Source: Planctomycetia bacterium
GTDB taxonomy: Bacteria; Planctomycetota; Planctomycetia; Pirellulales; UBA1268
Reading direction: 5' to 3'
DNA length: 35,727 nt
Assembly: GCA_026401075.1 (NCBI GenBank)
Contig: JAPLNQ010000280.1
Coordinates: 1 to 35,727 of the forward strand
Of the stretch, positions 1 through 9,318 are shown piece by piece (the first letter of the stretch is position 1; each line of letters begins with the position of its first letter). The notes below the pieces were generated by a model. It was given only the letters and a program-made list of their open reading frames with translations, ran no database searches and was not told the origin of the DNA. Position numbers and translations under genes: made by a program.

Positions 1-10
1 CGGGTCAGCA

Positions 11-65
11 CCAGCGGGCGGAGGCCCGCCAAGCGAAAACGACACGATGTCGTGTTTCGCGTGAA
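11..65 (-). repeat. Structured two-hairpin repeat element, copy 1
   Basis: On the plus strand this begins with 22 bases identical to those at 17591-17612, which hold a hairpin (GCGGGC, loop GGAG, GCCCGC). A second hairpin follows at 33-60: a 12-bp stem, a CGA loop at 45-47 and one bulged G at 54. The element ends in GTGAA. Copy 2 has the same architecture, but five of its twelve stem pairs are changed, all with compensation. It lies 66 bases past the hemW stop on the minus strand, in the same relative orientation as copy 2 to its upstream gene. It may be a 3' UTR RNA structure or a REP/MITE-like element; the family is not recognised. Confidence 0.8.
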
Positions 66-72
66 GCAACGT

Positions 73-98
73 CCCCGGACTTCCGTCCGGGGCTTTTT
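73..98 (+). terminator. Rho-independent terminator
   Basis: A perfect 8-bp GC-rich stem (CCCCGGAC at 73-80, GTCCGGGG at 85-92) with loop TTCC is followed by CTTTTT. The T run lies on the plus-strand side, so it would end a plus-strand transcript entering from before the window and stop it running into the convergent hemW gene. Confidence 0.9.
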
Positions 99-130
99 GA
101 AATCACCAGCACGTGTGAGCCGGATGCGGA

Positions 131-1324
131 TCACAACACTTCCGCCCAGAGCGCATCCGAGACGAGCAGGCCTTCTCGCGTGAGCCGCACGTGCTCGCCG
201 TCGTCGGTGGCGAGGCCGTGGTCGATCCACAGGCGAATGGGCCCGCCGGCAACGAGGTCGAGGTCGAAGCCGCTGGCTGCCAGAAAGTCTGCGCGGCGAA
301 GGCCGTCGCGACGGCGGAGGCCGAGCACGACCCGCTCCTGCGCGGCCTCCAGTGGCGTCATGGCGTCGCGATCGCCTGCGAAGTCTTCGCCGGCGAGCAC
401 GCGCCGCATCCACGTCGTCGTGCTGCGGTGATTGGTGGTCCGCACCCGGCCGTCGAATCGGGCGGCGCCCGGCCCAAACGCCTCCCATGGCCGGCAATCC
501 CAGTAGGTTTCGTTGTGGCGGCAGCGGCCGCCCGGCCGGGCGAAGTTGGAGACTTCATAGTGCTCGAAGCCCGCCGCCTCGAGCCGGTCGATCGAGAGTT
601 CGAGCATGGCCCGCTCGAGCGATTCATCGGCGGGCTTGAGCGTGCCTCGGCTCCTCAGCGACGCGAACTGCGTGCCTTTCTCCCACGTCAGACAATAGAC
701 CGACAGATGCTGCGAGCTGAGTGCGAGAATCGCATCGAGATCCCGTTCCACGTCGGCGAGCGTCTGGCCCGGCGCCGCCGTCATCAGGTCGACACTCACC
801 GTGAATCCGCGGTTGAGCAGGATGTCGACCGCCCGCCGCACGTCGTCGGGCGCGTGGTCGCGGTCGAGCGACTTGAGCGTCGTCGCATCGAGCGACTGCG
901 CACCGAGGCTCACGCGAGTCGTGCCGCAGGCCGCGGCGGCTGCGGCCAGCGGTTCCGTCACATCTTGCGGATTGGCCTCGATCGTGATCTCGGCCTCCGG
1001 CAGGGGCACCAGTCGCGTGTGGAGGATGTCGAAGAGCCGCTTGAGTCCGTCCGGCCCAAGGTGCGATGGCGTGCCGCCGCCGAGGTAGAGCGAGGCCAAC
1101 TCCAGGCACGCATTGCCCCGACCTCGATCTGGCACTGCGTCCAGCCGCGTCAGCTCCCGCTCGATGGCCGCGAGGTAGTCCGCGACGAGGTCGTCACGGC
1201 CCGCGACGAGCGAGAAGTCGCAGTAGCCACAGCGGTGGCGGCAGAACGGCACGTGCACGTAGGCCGCACGTGGCAGGGGGGGAGTTCCCGCGGCGTTCAG
1301 GGTGTCGGTCGTCTCGGTCTTCAC
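131..1324 (-). CDS. hemW: HemW-like radical SAM protein (heme chaperone / coproporphyrinogen III oxidase-like)
   Basis: 397 residues. The N-terminus has the radical SAM cluster motif CxxxCxxC (Cys28, Cys32, Cys35, ending CGYCDF), then GGGTP near 82-86 and EANPQD near 116-121, in the order seen in the HemN/HemW family. The last ~75 residues resemble the HemN C-terminal domain. Family knowledge: HemW binds heme and a 4Fe-4S cluster and is usually a heme chaperone rather than the oxygen-independent oxidase HemN; the short N-terminus before the Cys motif favours HemW. The start is GTG, overlapping the stop of the RNase Z-like gene as GTGA, so the two are translationally coupled. It is the third gene of the scpA-rnz-hemW operon. 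Confidence 0.9.
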   Translation of the reverse strand: MKTETTDTLNAAGTPPLPRAAYVHVPFCRHRCGYCDFSLVAGRDDLVADYLAAIERELTRLDAVPDRGRGNACLELASLYLGGGTPSHLGPDGLKRLFDILHTRLVPLPEAEITIEANPQDVTEPLAAAAAACGTTRVSLGAQSLDATTLKSLDRDHAPDDVRRAVDILLNRGFTVSVDLMTAAPGQTLADVERDLDAILALSSQHLSVYCLTWEKGTQFASLRSRGTLKPADESLERAMLELSIDRLEAAGFEHYEVSNFARPGGRCRHNETYWDCRPWEAFGPGAARFDGRVRTTNHRSTTTWMRRVLAGEDFAGDRDAMTPLEAAQERVVLGLRRRDGLRRADFLAASGFDLDLVAGGPIRLWIDHGLATDDGEHVRLTREGLLVSDALWAEVL

Positions 1325-2160
1325 AGCCAGATCTGCAGCCGGCCGTCGAGCATATCGGGGAGCTTCTTGCCGAGAATCCGGCGGATGCGGTCGTCGGTGT
1401 AGCGGGTGGAGAAGTGGGTGGCGATGACCACTTCATTGTGGAAGCGGTCTCTCCGGGCGAGGAGATCGTCGAGGTGCATGTGTCCGAACTTGTGGATCTT
1501 TTCCTTGCGGTGGCTGTGGGCGACGAAGGTCAGCTCCGTGATCAGGATCATCGCCTCATACATGGCCGGACAGCGGTCGAGCCCCTCGGGCGAACTGTCG
1601 CCGAGGTAGGCCACCAGCGGCGTCCGCACCTCGTGGGTCACGTCGACGCCGGAGAGCCGCAGGTCGCGGATCTTCTCGCCGGGGAGTCCGTGGTATTCGT
1701 GCTTGAGCTTCCGGCGGCGCTCCCAGACGACGTAGCCCACGCTCGGCAGGGTGTGGGTGGTGCCCGAGACGGTGACGACATGCTCACGCGAGAGTTCGAT
1801 CTCGTCACCGGGCCGTGCGGGAATGAGCGTGCAGGGCAGCCGGCCGCGGTCGAGGCGGGAGACTGCCTTGAGCAGCTTCTCGATCGGCTCGATCGCCGAC
1901 TCGGGCAGGTAGATGGTGGGGGGCTCCATCTTCATCATCCGTCGCCGGGCGACATAGACAGGCAACGCCGCGATGTGGTCGAGGTGGGTATGGGTGATGA
2001 ACCACGTGCTCGTGGCCATGAAGCTCCACGGTTGCCCACCCAGATCGAAGCCCAGCTTCAGTTCAGGAATCCGCCAGTAGCTCTGAACAGCCGCGCGGGA
2101 ATAGCCCTCCACGGTGAGCCCCTTGTGGACGAAGCTGCGAACCGGTGCGTTTTCGATCAT
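1321..2160 (-). CDS. Ribonuclease Z-like metallo-beta-lactamase fold hydrolase
   Basis: 279 residues. The zinc motif HTHLDH is at 57-62, a metal-bridging Asp lies in YLGDSS near 188, and the C-terminal ATHFSTRY near 247-254 matches the THFSxRY ending typical of RNase Z and its relatives. No obvious long Gly/Pro-rich exosite arm is visible, and the protein is shorter than classical RNase Z (~305). It may therefore process tRNA 3' ends or be a related MBL-fold hydrolase. Its ATG overlaps the scpA stop as ATGA, and its stop overlaps the hemW start. Confidence 0.8.
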   Translation of the reverse strand: MIENAPVRSFVHKGLTVEGYSRAAVQSYWRIPELKLGFDLGGQPWSFMATSTWFITHTHLDHIAALPVYVARRRMMKMEPPTIYLPESAIEPIEKLLKAVSRLDRGRLPCTLIPARPGDEIELSREHVVTVSGTTHTLPSVGYVVWERRRKLKHEYHGLPGEKIRDLRLSGVDVTHEVRTPLVAYLGDSSPEGLDRCPAMYEAMILITELTFVAHSHRKEKIHKFGHMHLDDLLARRDRFHNEVVIATHFSTRYTDDRIRRILGKKLPDMLDGRLQIWL

Positions 2161-2945
2161 GCGGTCTCTCTGGGCAGGTCGGACAGGGCGGGCCCGGCCG
2201 CCGCCGTGGTGGTGGGTGAAACAACCGAGGGAGGGGCCGGTTCGAGCCAGATCTCGTCGAAGATCCGATCCTGCCGCGTGCGGAGTCTGCCGCGGCGCAC
2301 CAGTTCCAGCACCGCCAGAAAGATACCCATGATTCGCGTCCGCGGCATGTCGGCGTCGAAGAGTTCCGAGAAAGAGACCCTCCCTTTCTCTGCCACCAGC
2401 GTTTCAACACGGTCGATGTGCACCTCGATCGGGGTGTCGTCCTGGACGATCTGCCGGGGACGGCGCTTCTCCCGCTTCCGCATCACCCTCGCCAACGCTC
2501 CGACGAGGTCCCAGACATGCACGTCGCCGATCGTGACTTCGGCCGCCGGACCGCCACGCGGACCGGTCTCATCGGTGGCGACGCGGGGAAACCGGAGTTC
2601 CCACTCCCGGGCGCGGTCTTCGAGCAGCACGGCCGCGTCGCGGTATTGCTTGTATTCGAGCAGCCGGCTGACGAGCTCCTCGCGGATCGGCTCGACCGGA
2701 TCCTGCGTTTCTTCGGGCCGCGGCACCAGTTCTCGGGCCTTGATCTCCAGGAGCAGGCTCGCGAGGTCGACGAACTCGCCCACCTGGTCGATGGCAATGT
2801 CCTCGAGCACGTCGAGGTAGGCGACGAACTCCTCGGCGATCTTCGCGAGCGGCACCTGCGTGATGTCGACCTCGTGACGTTTCACGAGGTAGAGCAGCAG
2901 GTCCATCGGCCCGGCGAATACATCGACGTCGATCTTGAATTCCAC
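2157..2945 (-). CDS. scpA: Segregation and condensation protein A
   Basis: 262 residues. The N-terminus has the ScpA signature: [19 protein letters not shown] near residues 10-28, then [18 protein letters not shown]. The C-terminal third ([30 protein letters not shown]) matches the winged-helix region that binds SMC in this kleisin family. The product should bridge SMC heads in the chromosome-condensing complex. The start is GTG at 2945 with GAGG seven bases upstream. It is the first gene of the minus-strand operon and divergent from rplM. No scpB is seen in the window. Confidence 0.9.
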   Translation of the reverse strand: MEFKIDVDVFAGPMDLLLYLVKRHEVDITQVPLAKIAEEFVAYLDVLEDIAIDQVGEFVDLASLLLEIKARELVPRPEETQDPVEPIREELVSRLLEYKQYRDAAVLLEDRAREWELRFPRVATDETGPRGGPAAEVTIGDVHVWDLVGALARVMRKREKRRPRQIVQDDTPIEVHIDRVETLVAEKGRVSFSELFDADMPRTRIMGIFLAVLELVRRGRLRTRQDRIFDEIWLEPAPPSVVSPTTTAAAGPALSDLPRETA

Positions 2946-3050
2946 GCGGTGGCCTCACGCCGGGTAGGGGGTGGCCAGATCCTCTTTTTCGGCCGAACCG
3001 CTGCAGTGTGGAGGGAAATCCGGAGTCTGACAACACGATTCAGCCCCCCC

Positions 3051-3079
3051 TTGCTGGCCCATTCCCCGGCTGATAGCAT
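3051..3079 (+). promoter_or_regulatory. Candidate sigma70-type promoter for rplM-rpsI
   Basis: TTGCTG at 3051-3056 and TAGCAT at 3074-3079 are separated by 17 bases, about 107 bases before the rplM start, in the region divergent from scpA. The match is moderate (3/6 and 4/6), so this is a prediction from spacing and position only. Confidence 0.4.
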
Positions 3080-3185
3080 TCGGGGCTCTGAAACACGGCA
3101 CTTTTCGCCGTTCCAACACATACGAAAAAGCCCGGCGCCCCGACAGGATTCGTCCCTGGGCAGCGGATACAGACGGAATCATCAG

Positions 3186-3635
3186 ATGAAGACGTTCATG
3201 GCCAAGGTGGGTGAGGTAGAGCAGCGGTGGTGGTTGGTCGATGCCAACGACAAGGTGGTGGGCCGCCTGGCCAGCGATATCGCCACAGTGCTAATGGGCA
3301 AGCACCGTCCCACCTATACGCCTCACGTTGATACCGGCGACTTCGTCGTGATCATCAACGCCGAAAAGGTGCGTTTCACTGGGAAGAAGTGGCAGCAGAA
3401 GCTCTACCGCTGGTACACCGGCTATCAGGGGCTGAAGTCCGAAACCGCTGAGCACCGTCGCGATCGGCGGCCGGAGCTGATCATTGAAGAGGCTGTCCGC
3501 CGCATGCTGCCAAAAAGCCGCCTGGGCCGGGTCATGCTCGACAAACTGAAGGTGTATGCCGGTTCCGAGCATCCCCATCAGGCCCAAAACCCACAGGTGA
3601 TGAAGCTTGGCAGCCGGGAAATCGGGGTCGCCTGA
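3186..3635 (+). CDS. rplM: 50S ribosomal protein L13 (uL13)
   Basis: 149 residues, close to the usual 142-150. It starts MKTFMAKVGEV, matching the MKTF-AK start common in the family, which fixes the ATG at 3186 although an open frame extends far upstream. Family segments are clear: WWLVDANDKVVGRLASDIA, HVDTGDFVVIINAEKVRFTG, LYRWYTGYQGLKS and a LPKSRLGR segment. It binds 23S rRNA early in large-subunit assembly. rpsI follows 74 bases later, the common rplM-rpsI pair. No strong Shine-Dalgarno sequence is seen. Confidence 0.97.
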   Translation: MKTFMAKVGEVEQRWWLVDANDKVVGRLASDIATVLMGKHRPTYTPHVDTGDFVVIINAEKVRFTGKKWQQKLYRWYTGYQGLKSETAEHRRDRRPELIIEEAVRRMLPKSRLGRVMLDKLKVYAGSEHPHQAQNPQVMKLGSREIGVA

Positions 3636-3709
3636 TCTCGAGGCCTTCGGCAACCACATCCAAAACAGACACGTCCAACCAAACGAGTGCAGGCACTGAA
3701 CCGAGGAAC

Positions 3710-4132
3710 ATGATGGCCGTCGAAACGAGCAAGAAGAGCGGATCTGACAACCAAGTGATTGCCACCGGCCGGCGAAAAACAGCCGTGGCACGCGTGCGGC
3801 TGCGTGCCGGATCGGGTGCCATCACGGTGAATGGTCGGGCCATCGAAGCCTATTTCCCGGCGATCAAAGACCGCGTGCTCGTGTCCGGTGCCCTCGAGCA
3901 GATGGGCAAAGCGTCTACCGTGAACGTCGTTATCAAGGTTGATGGCGGTGGCCTGACTGGTCAGGCAGGCGCGTGCCGGCTCGGGATTGCCCGGGCTCTC
4001 AAGGTGTTTGATGCCGAACTGGATGAACAGCTGCGGCACAGCGGGATGCTCACCCGCGACGGGCGTATGAAGGAGCGGAAGAAGTACGGCCTCCGTGGTG
4101 CACGTCGCGGCACGCAGTTCTCGAAGCGCTGA
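3710..4132 (+). CDS. rpsI: 30S ribosomal protein S9 (uS9)
   Basis: 140 residues with GRRKTAVARVRL near residues 20-31, GLTGQAGACRLGIARAL in the middle and the basic tail RGTQFSKR, where the terminal Lys-Arg reaches towards P-site tRNA in known ribosomes. There is a Shine-Dalgarno-like GAGGAA before two adjacent in-frame ATGs (3710 and 3713); either could be used. It is probably cotranscribed with rplM. Confidence 0.97.
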   Translation: MMAVETSKKSGSDNQVIATGRRKTAVARVRLRAGSGAITVNGRAIEAYFPAIKDRVLVSGALEQMGKASTVNVVIKVDGGGLTGQAGACRLGIARALKVFDAELDEQLRHSGMLTRDGRMKERKKYGLRGARRGTQFSKR

Positions 4133-4326
4133 TTTTTCCGTACAATCGGCACGACCGTCCCGCCCTGTCCGCAGCGGCAGCGGCAGTCCTTGCCCGCCGA
4201 TTTCTCCCGCCCGAAACCGGAGGGCATACTGGAACAGTGGATCGCCTGTCGGCTTTGCCCGGTGGAGCCGGCATGCCCGACCGCTGAGTCCCTCGCCCCT
4301 CCTCCCTTCGGTGCAATGAGGCAGTC

Positions 4327-5184
4327 ATGTCGCGCGTCGCCAGCATCCTGTTCGGCGGGTTCTTTGTCGGTGCCCTGATTGTGTCGGCGAGCAGCCAGGC
4401 TGCCGTCGCGGCCGAGTCGGCCAGTGCCACGTCGGCGTCGGCTTCGGGCCTGCCCGATCTTTTTGAGGCGGAGGCACAGCAACTCGTCAGCCTCAGGTAC
4501 ATCCCCAACAACGCGAAATCGGCGCAGATCATCGTGACCAATCGCACGCGGCAACCGCTGACGCTCCGGCTGCCGGACGCCTTCGCCGGCATTCCCGTCT
4601 TGGCCCAGATGGGCGGCATGGGTGGAATGGGCGGCGGCGGTAACCAAGGCGGCTTTGCCGCTGGTGGTATCGGCGGCGGCCCCCAGACGACCGCCGGTGG
4701 TGCGGGCGGATTGGGTGGTCAGGGCATGAACGGCATGGGCGGCGGCGGCATGGGCATGGGCGGTGGCGGTGGCGGTGGCGCCTTTTCCATTCCGCCCGAA
4801 CGGTCTCGCACGTTCCGGGTGCCGACGGTCTGCGTCGAATATGGGAAACACGAGCCGTCGAGTCGCATGCCCTACAAGCTCACCAAAGCCGAGACATTTT
4901 CCAGCGACCCGAAGCTCGCCTTCGTTCTCGAGAGTCTGGGCCGCGGCGAGCTCTCCCAGAAAGTTGCCCAAGCAGCGGCCTGGCACATCGCCAACGGACT
5001 GACGTGGGAAAAACTGGCGGCGGAGAAGATCGACCACGCCGGCGGCATCCCCGACGAGCAATATTTTTCTCAGGCCGAACTCGTCATGGCCCATCGCCTC
5101 GTCGCCGTGGCGACGGAGGAGGCCCGGCGTCGGCAGCCCTCCGGCCAGAGTGAAGCATCCGCGAAGAACTCGCTGGCTCAGTAG
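4327..5184 (+). CDS. Secreted glycine-rich hypothetical protein
   Basis: 285 residues, family not recognised. Residues 1-28 look like a Sec signal peptide (hydrophobic core [13 protein letters not shown], likely cleavage near AVAAE). Residues ~30-95 form a compact region with [20 protein letters not shown], resembling a surface beta domain. Residues ~96-155 are Gly/Met-rich low complexity. A C-terminal region ~160-285 contains one Cys and amphipathic helices. It is probably exported. A TACAAT hexamer at 4141-4146 lies upstream, without a clear -35. Its last 7 bases overlap the convergent DUF1559 gene. Confidence 0.75.
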   Translation: MSRVASILFGGFFVGALIVSASSQAAVAAESASATSASASGLPDLFEAEAQQLVSLRYIPNNAKSAQIIVTNRTRQPLTLRLPDAFAGIPVLAQMGGMGGMGGGGNQGGFAAGGIGGGPQTTAGGAGGLGGQGMNGMGGGGMGMGGGGGGGAFSIPPERSRTFRVPTVCVEYGKHEPSSRMPYKLTKAETFSSDPKLAFVLESLGRGELSQKVAQAAAWHIANGLTWEKLAAEKIDHAGGIPDEQYFSQAELVMAHRLVAVATEEARRRQPSGQSEASAKNSLAQ

Positions 5185-6236
5185 TCGCCCGTCACGGTTT
5201 CGCCGCCGGCCCGGGTTGAGAGTGCCTTCCACAGACTACCGTCGATGCTGTTGGCGATGGTCCGAACACTGCCATCCATCAAGGCCGAGGACACGACGCC
5301 GGCGTGATAGCTGCGGGAGGTGACGGCGGCATACGTAGCCGTCGATGTGCTCAGCCCCTCGCGACTACCGCAAATATCGACGTCATACGAGACACCGTCG
5401 GAATGGGCATAGAAGACGGCCGAGTTTGGCGGGAACGTGGTCGTGAAGCCAGTCTGCAACGTGCGGCCGCAGACCCATTCGGTATGGCCACCGTTGGCCG
5501 AAAAACTTCCGGAAGTCACGAGAGCGGCTGCCGCCGCGGTCGAAGCTGGCAGCGAGTCGTTCAGGCCCGCGATTTCCTGGGATCGAGGGTTGAACGCCTT
5601 GATCTCCGAAAGCGCCAGCGTCTTGCTCAGGCCGTCCGTAAAGGCTCGGGCACAGAGTTTTGAGAAAGGTGCGAAGGCGGCGCCACCGTCTGTTTTGGTC
5701 GCGGGGTCGTACACTTTATAGATGCCGGTGCACAGGCCGTAGGATGTGGGAAAGTGCGACGGAACGCCCAGTGAATCGAGTCGCGCGCGGCTGTTCACCT
5801 CGCTCGCACAGAGGAGCACGTCGACCTTTAATGCCGCCACGCCGTTCGGCGGGAAGAGGTTCTTGTTTATTGGATCCGAGTAGGGCTTGTTGAAATCGAT
5901 CCGTTTGAACAGCGAGTCGCCTTCGATATAAGGAAGTATCCGTGCCTGGCCAGACCAAGGGTCTGAGGACGTCGAGACGGCCCAGGACGATGGCGGAAAG
6001 TACGAGTTGGCATTCTCGAAGGCATGGATCGCGAGGCCGAGTTGCCGGAGATTGTTCTGGCACGACGACCTTCGGGCGGCCTCGCGGGCGGCCTGGACGG
6101 CGGGCAGGAGGAGACCGACGAGCGTGCCGATGATGGCAATCACCACCAGAAGCTCGACGAGAGTAAATCCGCTCCGAATCGCCGCTCCTTGGAGGGGTTT
6201 GGCGAAGCGGTGTGTGCTGATGGAGTGCGATTTCAT
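5178..6236 (-). CDS. DUF1559 family prepilin-like protein
   Basis: 352 residues. Residues 1-23 form a basic leader followed by [15 protein letters not shown], the type IV pilin/pseudopilin processing site (cleavage after Gly23, Glu28 at +5 of the mature protein). Then come [30 protein letters not shown] and YFPPSSW, the hallmark of the DUF1559 family that is hugely expanded in planctomycetes. The C-terminus has the family-like [17 protein letters not shown]. It is likely inserted in the inner membrane and processed by a prepilin peptidase; its cell-surface role is unknown. A strong promoter lies at 6313-6340. The 3' end overlaps the convergent gene by 7 bases. Confidence 0.93.
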   Translation of the reverse strand: MKSHSISTHRFAKPLQGAAIRSGFTLVELLVVIAIIGTLVGLLLPAVQAAREAARRSSCQNNLRQLGLAIHAFENANSYFPPSSWAVSTSSDPWSGQARILPYIEGDSLFKRIDFNKPYSDPINKNLFPPNGVAALKVDVLLCASEVNSRARLDSLGVPSHFPTSYGLCTGIYKVYDPATKTDGGAAFAPFSKLCARAFTDGLSKTLALSEIKAFNPRSQEIAGLNDSLPASTAAAAALVTSGSFSANGGHTEWVCGRTLQTGFTTTFPPNSAVFYAHSDGVSYDVDICGSREGLSTSTATYAAVTSRSYHAGVVSSALMDGSVRTIANSIDGSLWKALSTRAGGETVTGDY

Positions 6237-6281
6237 GGGAGAAAAAGCTCACAAGGGGGAATCGATCGATCAAGGCGACAC

Positions 6282-6296
6282 TGAGACTCAGTCTCA
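6282..6296. promoter_or_regulatory. 15-bp perfect palindrome, candidate operator
   Basis: TGAGACT-C-AGTCTCA is a perfect inverted repeat. It lies just downstream of the transcription start predicted from the DUF1559 promoter, where a bound repressor would block initiation or early elongation. The binding protein is unknown. Confidence 0.5.
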
Positions 6297-6312
6297 AAAG
6301 CATTCTTGCGTG

Positions 6313-6340
6313 ATTGTATGCAGGGCTCGCGGGGTGTCAA
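6313..6340 (-). promoter_or_regulatory. Strong sigma70-type promoter for the DUF1559 gene
   Basis: On the minus strand, TTGACA (6340-6335, 6/6 match) and TACAAT (6318-6313, 5/6 match) are separated by 16 bases. The start of transcription would be near 6306, giving a leader of about 70 bases before the ATG at 6236. It is the best consensus promoter in the window. Confidence 0.75.
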
Positions 6341-6540
6341 CCGGGGGGCGTGCCGAGCACGCTCCGGCCCGTCTGTCGATGAACCGATCGGCGTGCGGAA
6401 CGTACGCAGACAGCGGTGTTTGCGTCGCCCCCTACACTGTTTTTCGAGAGTCTGTAAAACGGTAGGCCGGTACGAATGGGTTGGTGCGGGGTCTGGCAAA
6501 CATGCCACCACCGTGTCGGATCAAGGAGCACGTTCAAGTC

Positions 6541-7494
<954 letters not shown>

Positions 7495-7503
7495 GCCACA
7501 GCC

Positions 7504-9318
7504 ATGGTTTTGGAAGAGGAAATCCCGAAGTTCGCCACGTGGATCGGCCCGGCACTGTTGTGGTACGTGTTCGCCGGCAGTCTGGTGGCCGTCTTCGCGG
7601 CCGCGCTGGCATGGCTGACGCAATCTGTGCTGTACGGTCCGCTGGCGGCCGGTGACCGCGTCTACCGGGGCGTGCTGACGGGCCTTGCCGACCTGGCGGG
7701 CATGTCGCCCCGGCGGATCTGGGCGCTGGCGCGGCTTGCGATCCAGGAGTCGCTGCGTCGCAACGTGCTCGTCGCCCTTGCCCTGTTTCTGCTCATCGTG
7801 TTGTTCGCGGGATGGTTTCTCGATCCCAAGAGTGTCAATCCGGGCAAGCTCTATCTCGGCTTCATCCTCGGGGCCACCAATCTGCTGGTCTGCATGGTGA
7901 CGCTCGTGCTTTCCGTCTTCAGCCTGCCGGCCGACATCAAGGCCAAGGCCATCCAGACGGTCACCACCAAGCCCGTCCGCACCGGTGAGATCGTGCTCGG
8001 CCGCATTCTCGGCTTCTCGATCGTTGGAACGGTATTGCTGGCGATCATGGGGCTGATCGGCTGGGGGTTTGTCGTGCGGAGCGTGAGCCATGGCCACACG
8101 GTCGCCGTCGAGGACACGATCGAACTCAAAGACGTGGCTGGAACCGTCACCGGCTTCGAAGGTCGGTCGAGCCTTGACCGCGGCCATCGCCACCGCATCG
8201 AACTTGACGCTGCAGGCAATGGCTGGACCGACAACGTGCAGGGGCATCGGCATGCCGTGCGGCGGTCCGGAGGCGGCTACACCATCGGGGCCGCCGAGGG
8301 ACTCCTCGAGGCCCGTCGCCCGCTCCGCGGCTCGCTGCGGTTTCTCGATCGAGAAGGCCGGCCCAGCACGAAGGGCATCAGCGTCGGCTCTGAGTGGACC
8401 TACCGGCAGTACATCGAGGGCGGCAGCCTTGCCGCCGCGATCTGGAAGTTCGAGGGGATCTCGGAGCGGGAGTATTCCAATGGTCTGCCGCTCGAGATGA
8501 TCGTGCGGGTGTTCCGCACCTACAAGGGCTCGATCGAGAAGGGGATCAAGGGAAGCGTCCGGGTTCGCAATCCAGCCAGCGGCCTGCAGAGCGATCCGTT
8601 CTACTTTACCGCTCGGGAATTCACGATCGACTCGCTGCTCATTCCGCGGAAGCTGGCCTCCACGTCGACCGACGGCGGCACCCGCCAGGTCGATCTGTTC
8701 CAGGACATCGTGGCCGATGGCCGGGTCGAGGTGCTTCTGCAGTGCCTTGAGCCGGCTCAGTATTACGGCGTTGCGCAGGCCGACTTCTACCTGCGGGCAG
8801 GCGACGGGTCGTTTGCCCTCAACTATGCCAAGAGTTGCCTGGGAATCCTGTTCTCGATGCTGCTGGTCACGGCGATGGGGGTGATGTTCAGCACGTTCTT
8901 GGGAGGCCCGCTGGCCCTGTTCGCCACGCTGGCCGTGGTGATGGTCGGCCAGTTCCGGGAGTTCATCCAGCGGCTCTTCGAGAGCCAGGTGACAGGCGAC
9001 TCTTCGATCGTTCCCGGCGGTGGGCCGATCGAATCCCTCTACCGGATCGTGACGCAAGAAAGCATCACGGTCGAACTCGCTCCGTCGTCGGCCGTACAGA
9101 TCATGAAGACGTTTGACACGTTCCTCCTGGCACCCATGCGGCTGCTGGCGGGAATCTTCCCGTCGCTCGGTTCGCTCGGCACGAGTGACTTCGTGGCGGG
9201 AGGCTTCGATATTCCCTTCGATCTGGTGGCCGAACACGGCATGGAAACACTCGGTTATCTGCTGGCATTCTTCATCGCCGGCGCCTTCTGTCTCAGGGCT
9301 CGCGAGGTGGCATCATGA
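7504..9318 (+). CDS. ABC-2 type transporter permease with large extracytoplasmic insert
   Basis: 604 residues. Membrane segments are visible near 16-40, 86-107, 117-143 and 165-190. A long soluble insert of about 250 residues (~195-440) follows, then membrane segments near 447-480 and a final one before the C-terminus (GYLLAFFIAGAFCLRAREVAS). The insert contains GHTVAVEDTI and two GHRH motifs about 20 residues apart around an LDAAGNGWT segment, a His-rich arrangement that could bind metal. It pairs with the upstream ATPase. Its stop overlaps the next gene's ATG as ATGA. Whether it exports or only remodels is unknown. Confidence 0.85.
   Translation: MVLEEEIPKFATWIGPALLWYVFAGSLVAVFAAALAWLTQSVLYGPLAAGDRVYRGVLTGLADLAGMSPRRIWALARLAIQESLRRNVLVALALFLLIVLFAGWFLDPKSVNPGKLYLGFILGATNLLVCMVTLVLSVFSLPADIKAKAIQTVTTKPVRTGEIVLGRILGFSIVGTVLLAIMGLIGWGFVVRSVSHGHTVAVEDTIELKDVAGTVTGFEGRSSLDRGHRHRIELDAAGNGWTDNVQGHRHAVRRSGGGYTIGAAEGLLEARRPLRGSLRFLDREGRPSTKGISVGSEWTYRQYIEGGSLAAAIWKFEGISEREYSNGLPLEMIVRVFRTYKGSIEKGIKGSVRVRNPASGLQSDPFYFTAREFTIDSLLIPRKLASTSTDGGTRQVDLFQDIVADGRVEVLLQCLEPAQYYGVAQADFYLRAGDGSFALNYAKSCLGILFSMLLVTAMGVMFSTFLGGPLALFATLAVVMVGQFREFIQRLFESQVTGDSSIVPGGGPIESLYRIVTQESITVELAPSSAVQIMKTFDTFLLAPMRLLAGIFPSLGSLGTSDFVAGGFDIPFDLVAEHGMETLGYLLAFFIAGAFCLRAREVAS

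Larger units (their letters stand above)
6237..6540. other. Divergent intergenic region
   Basis: This 304-bp stretch separates the DUF1559 gene (minus) from the ABC operon (plus). It holds the DUF1559 promoter and palindrome, and an inverted repeat at 6348-6362 (GCGTGC, CGA, GCACGC) just upstream of that promoter. TACACT at 6433-6438 could be a -10 for the ABC operon, but no good -35 is visible. No gene was found. Confidence 0.6.

Noticed and set aside
1066-2820. 584-codon open frame on the plus strand
   Set aside because: It is antisense to hemW, the RNase Z-like gene and scpA; all three have clear family motifs.
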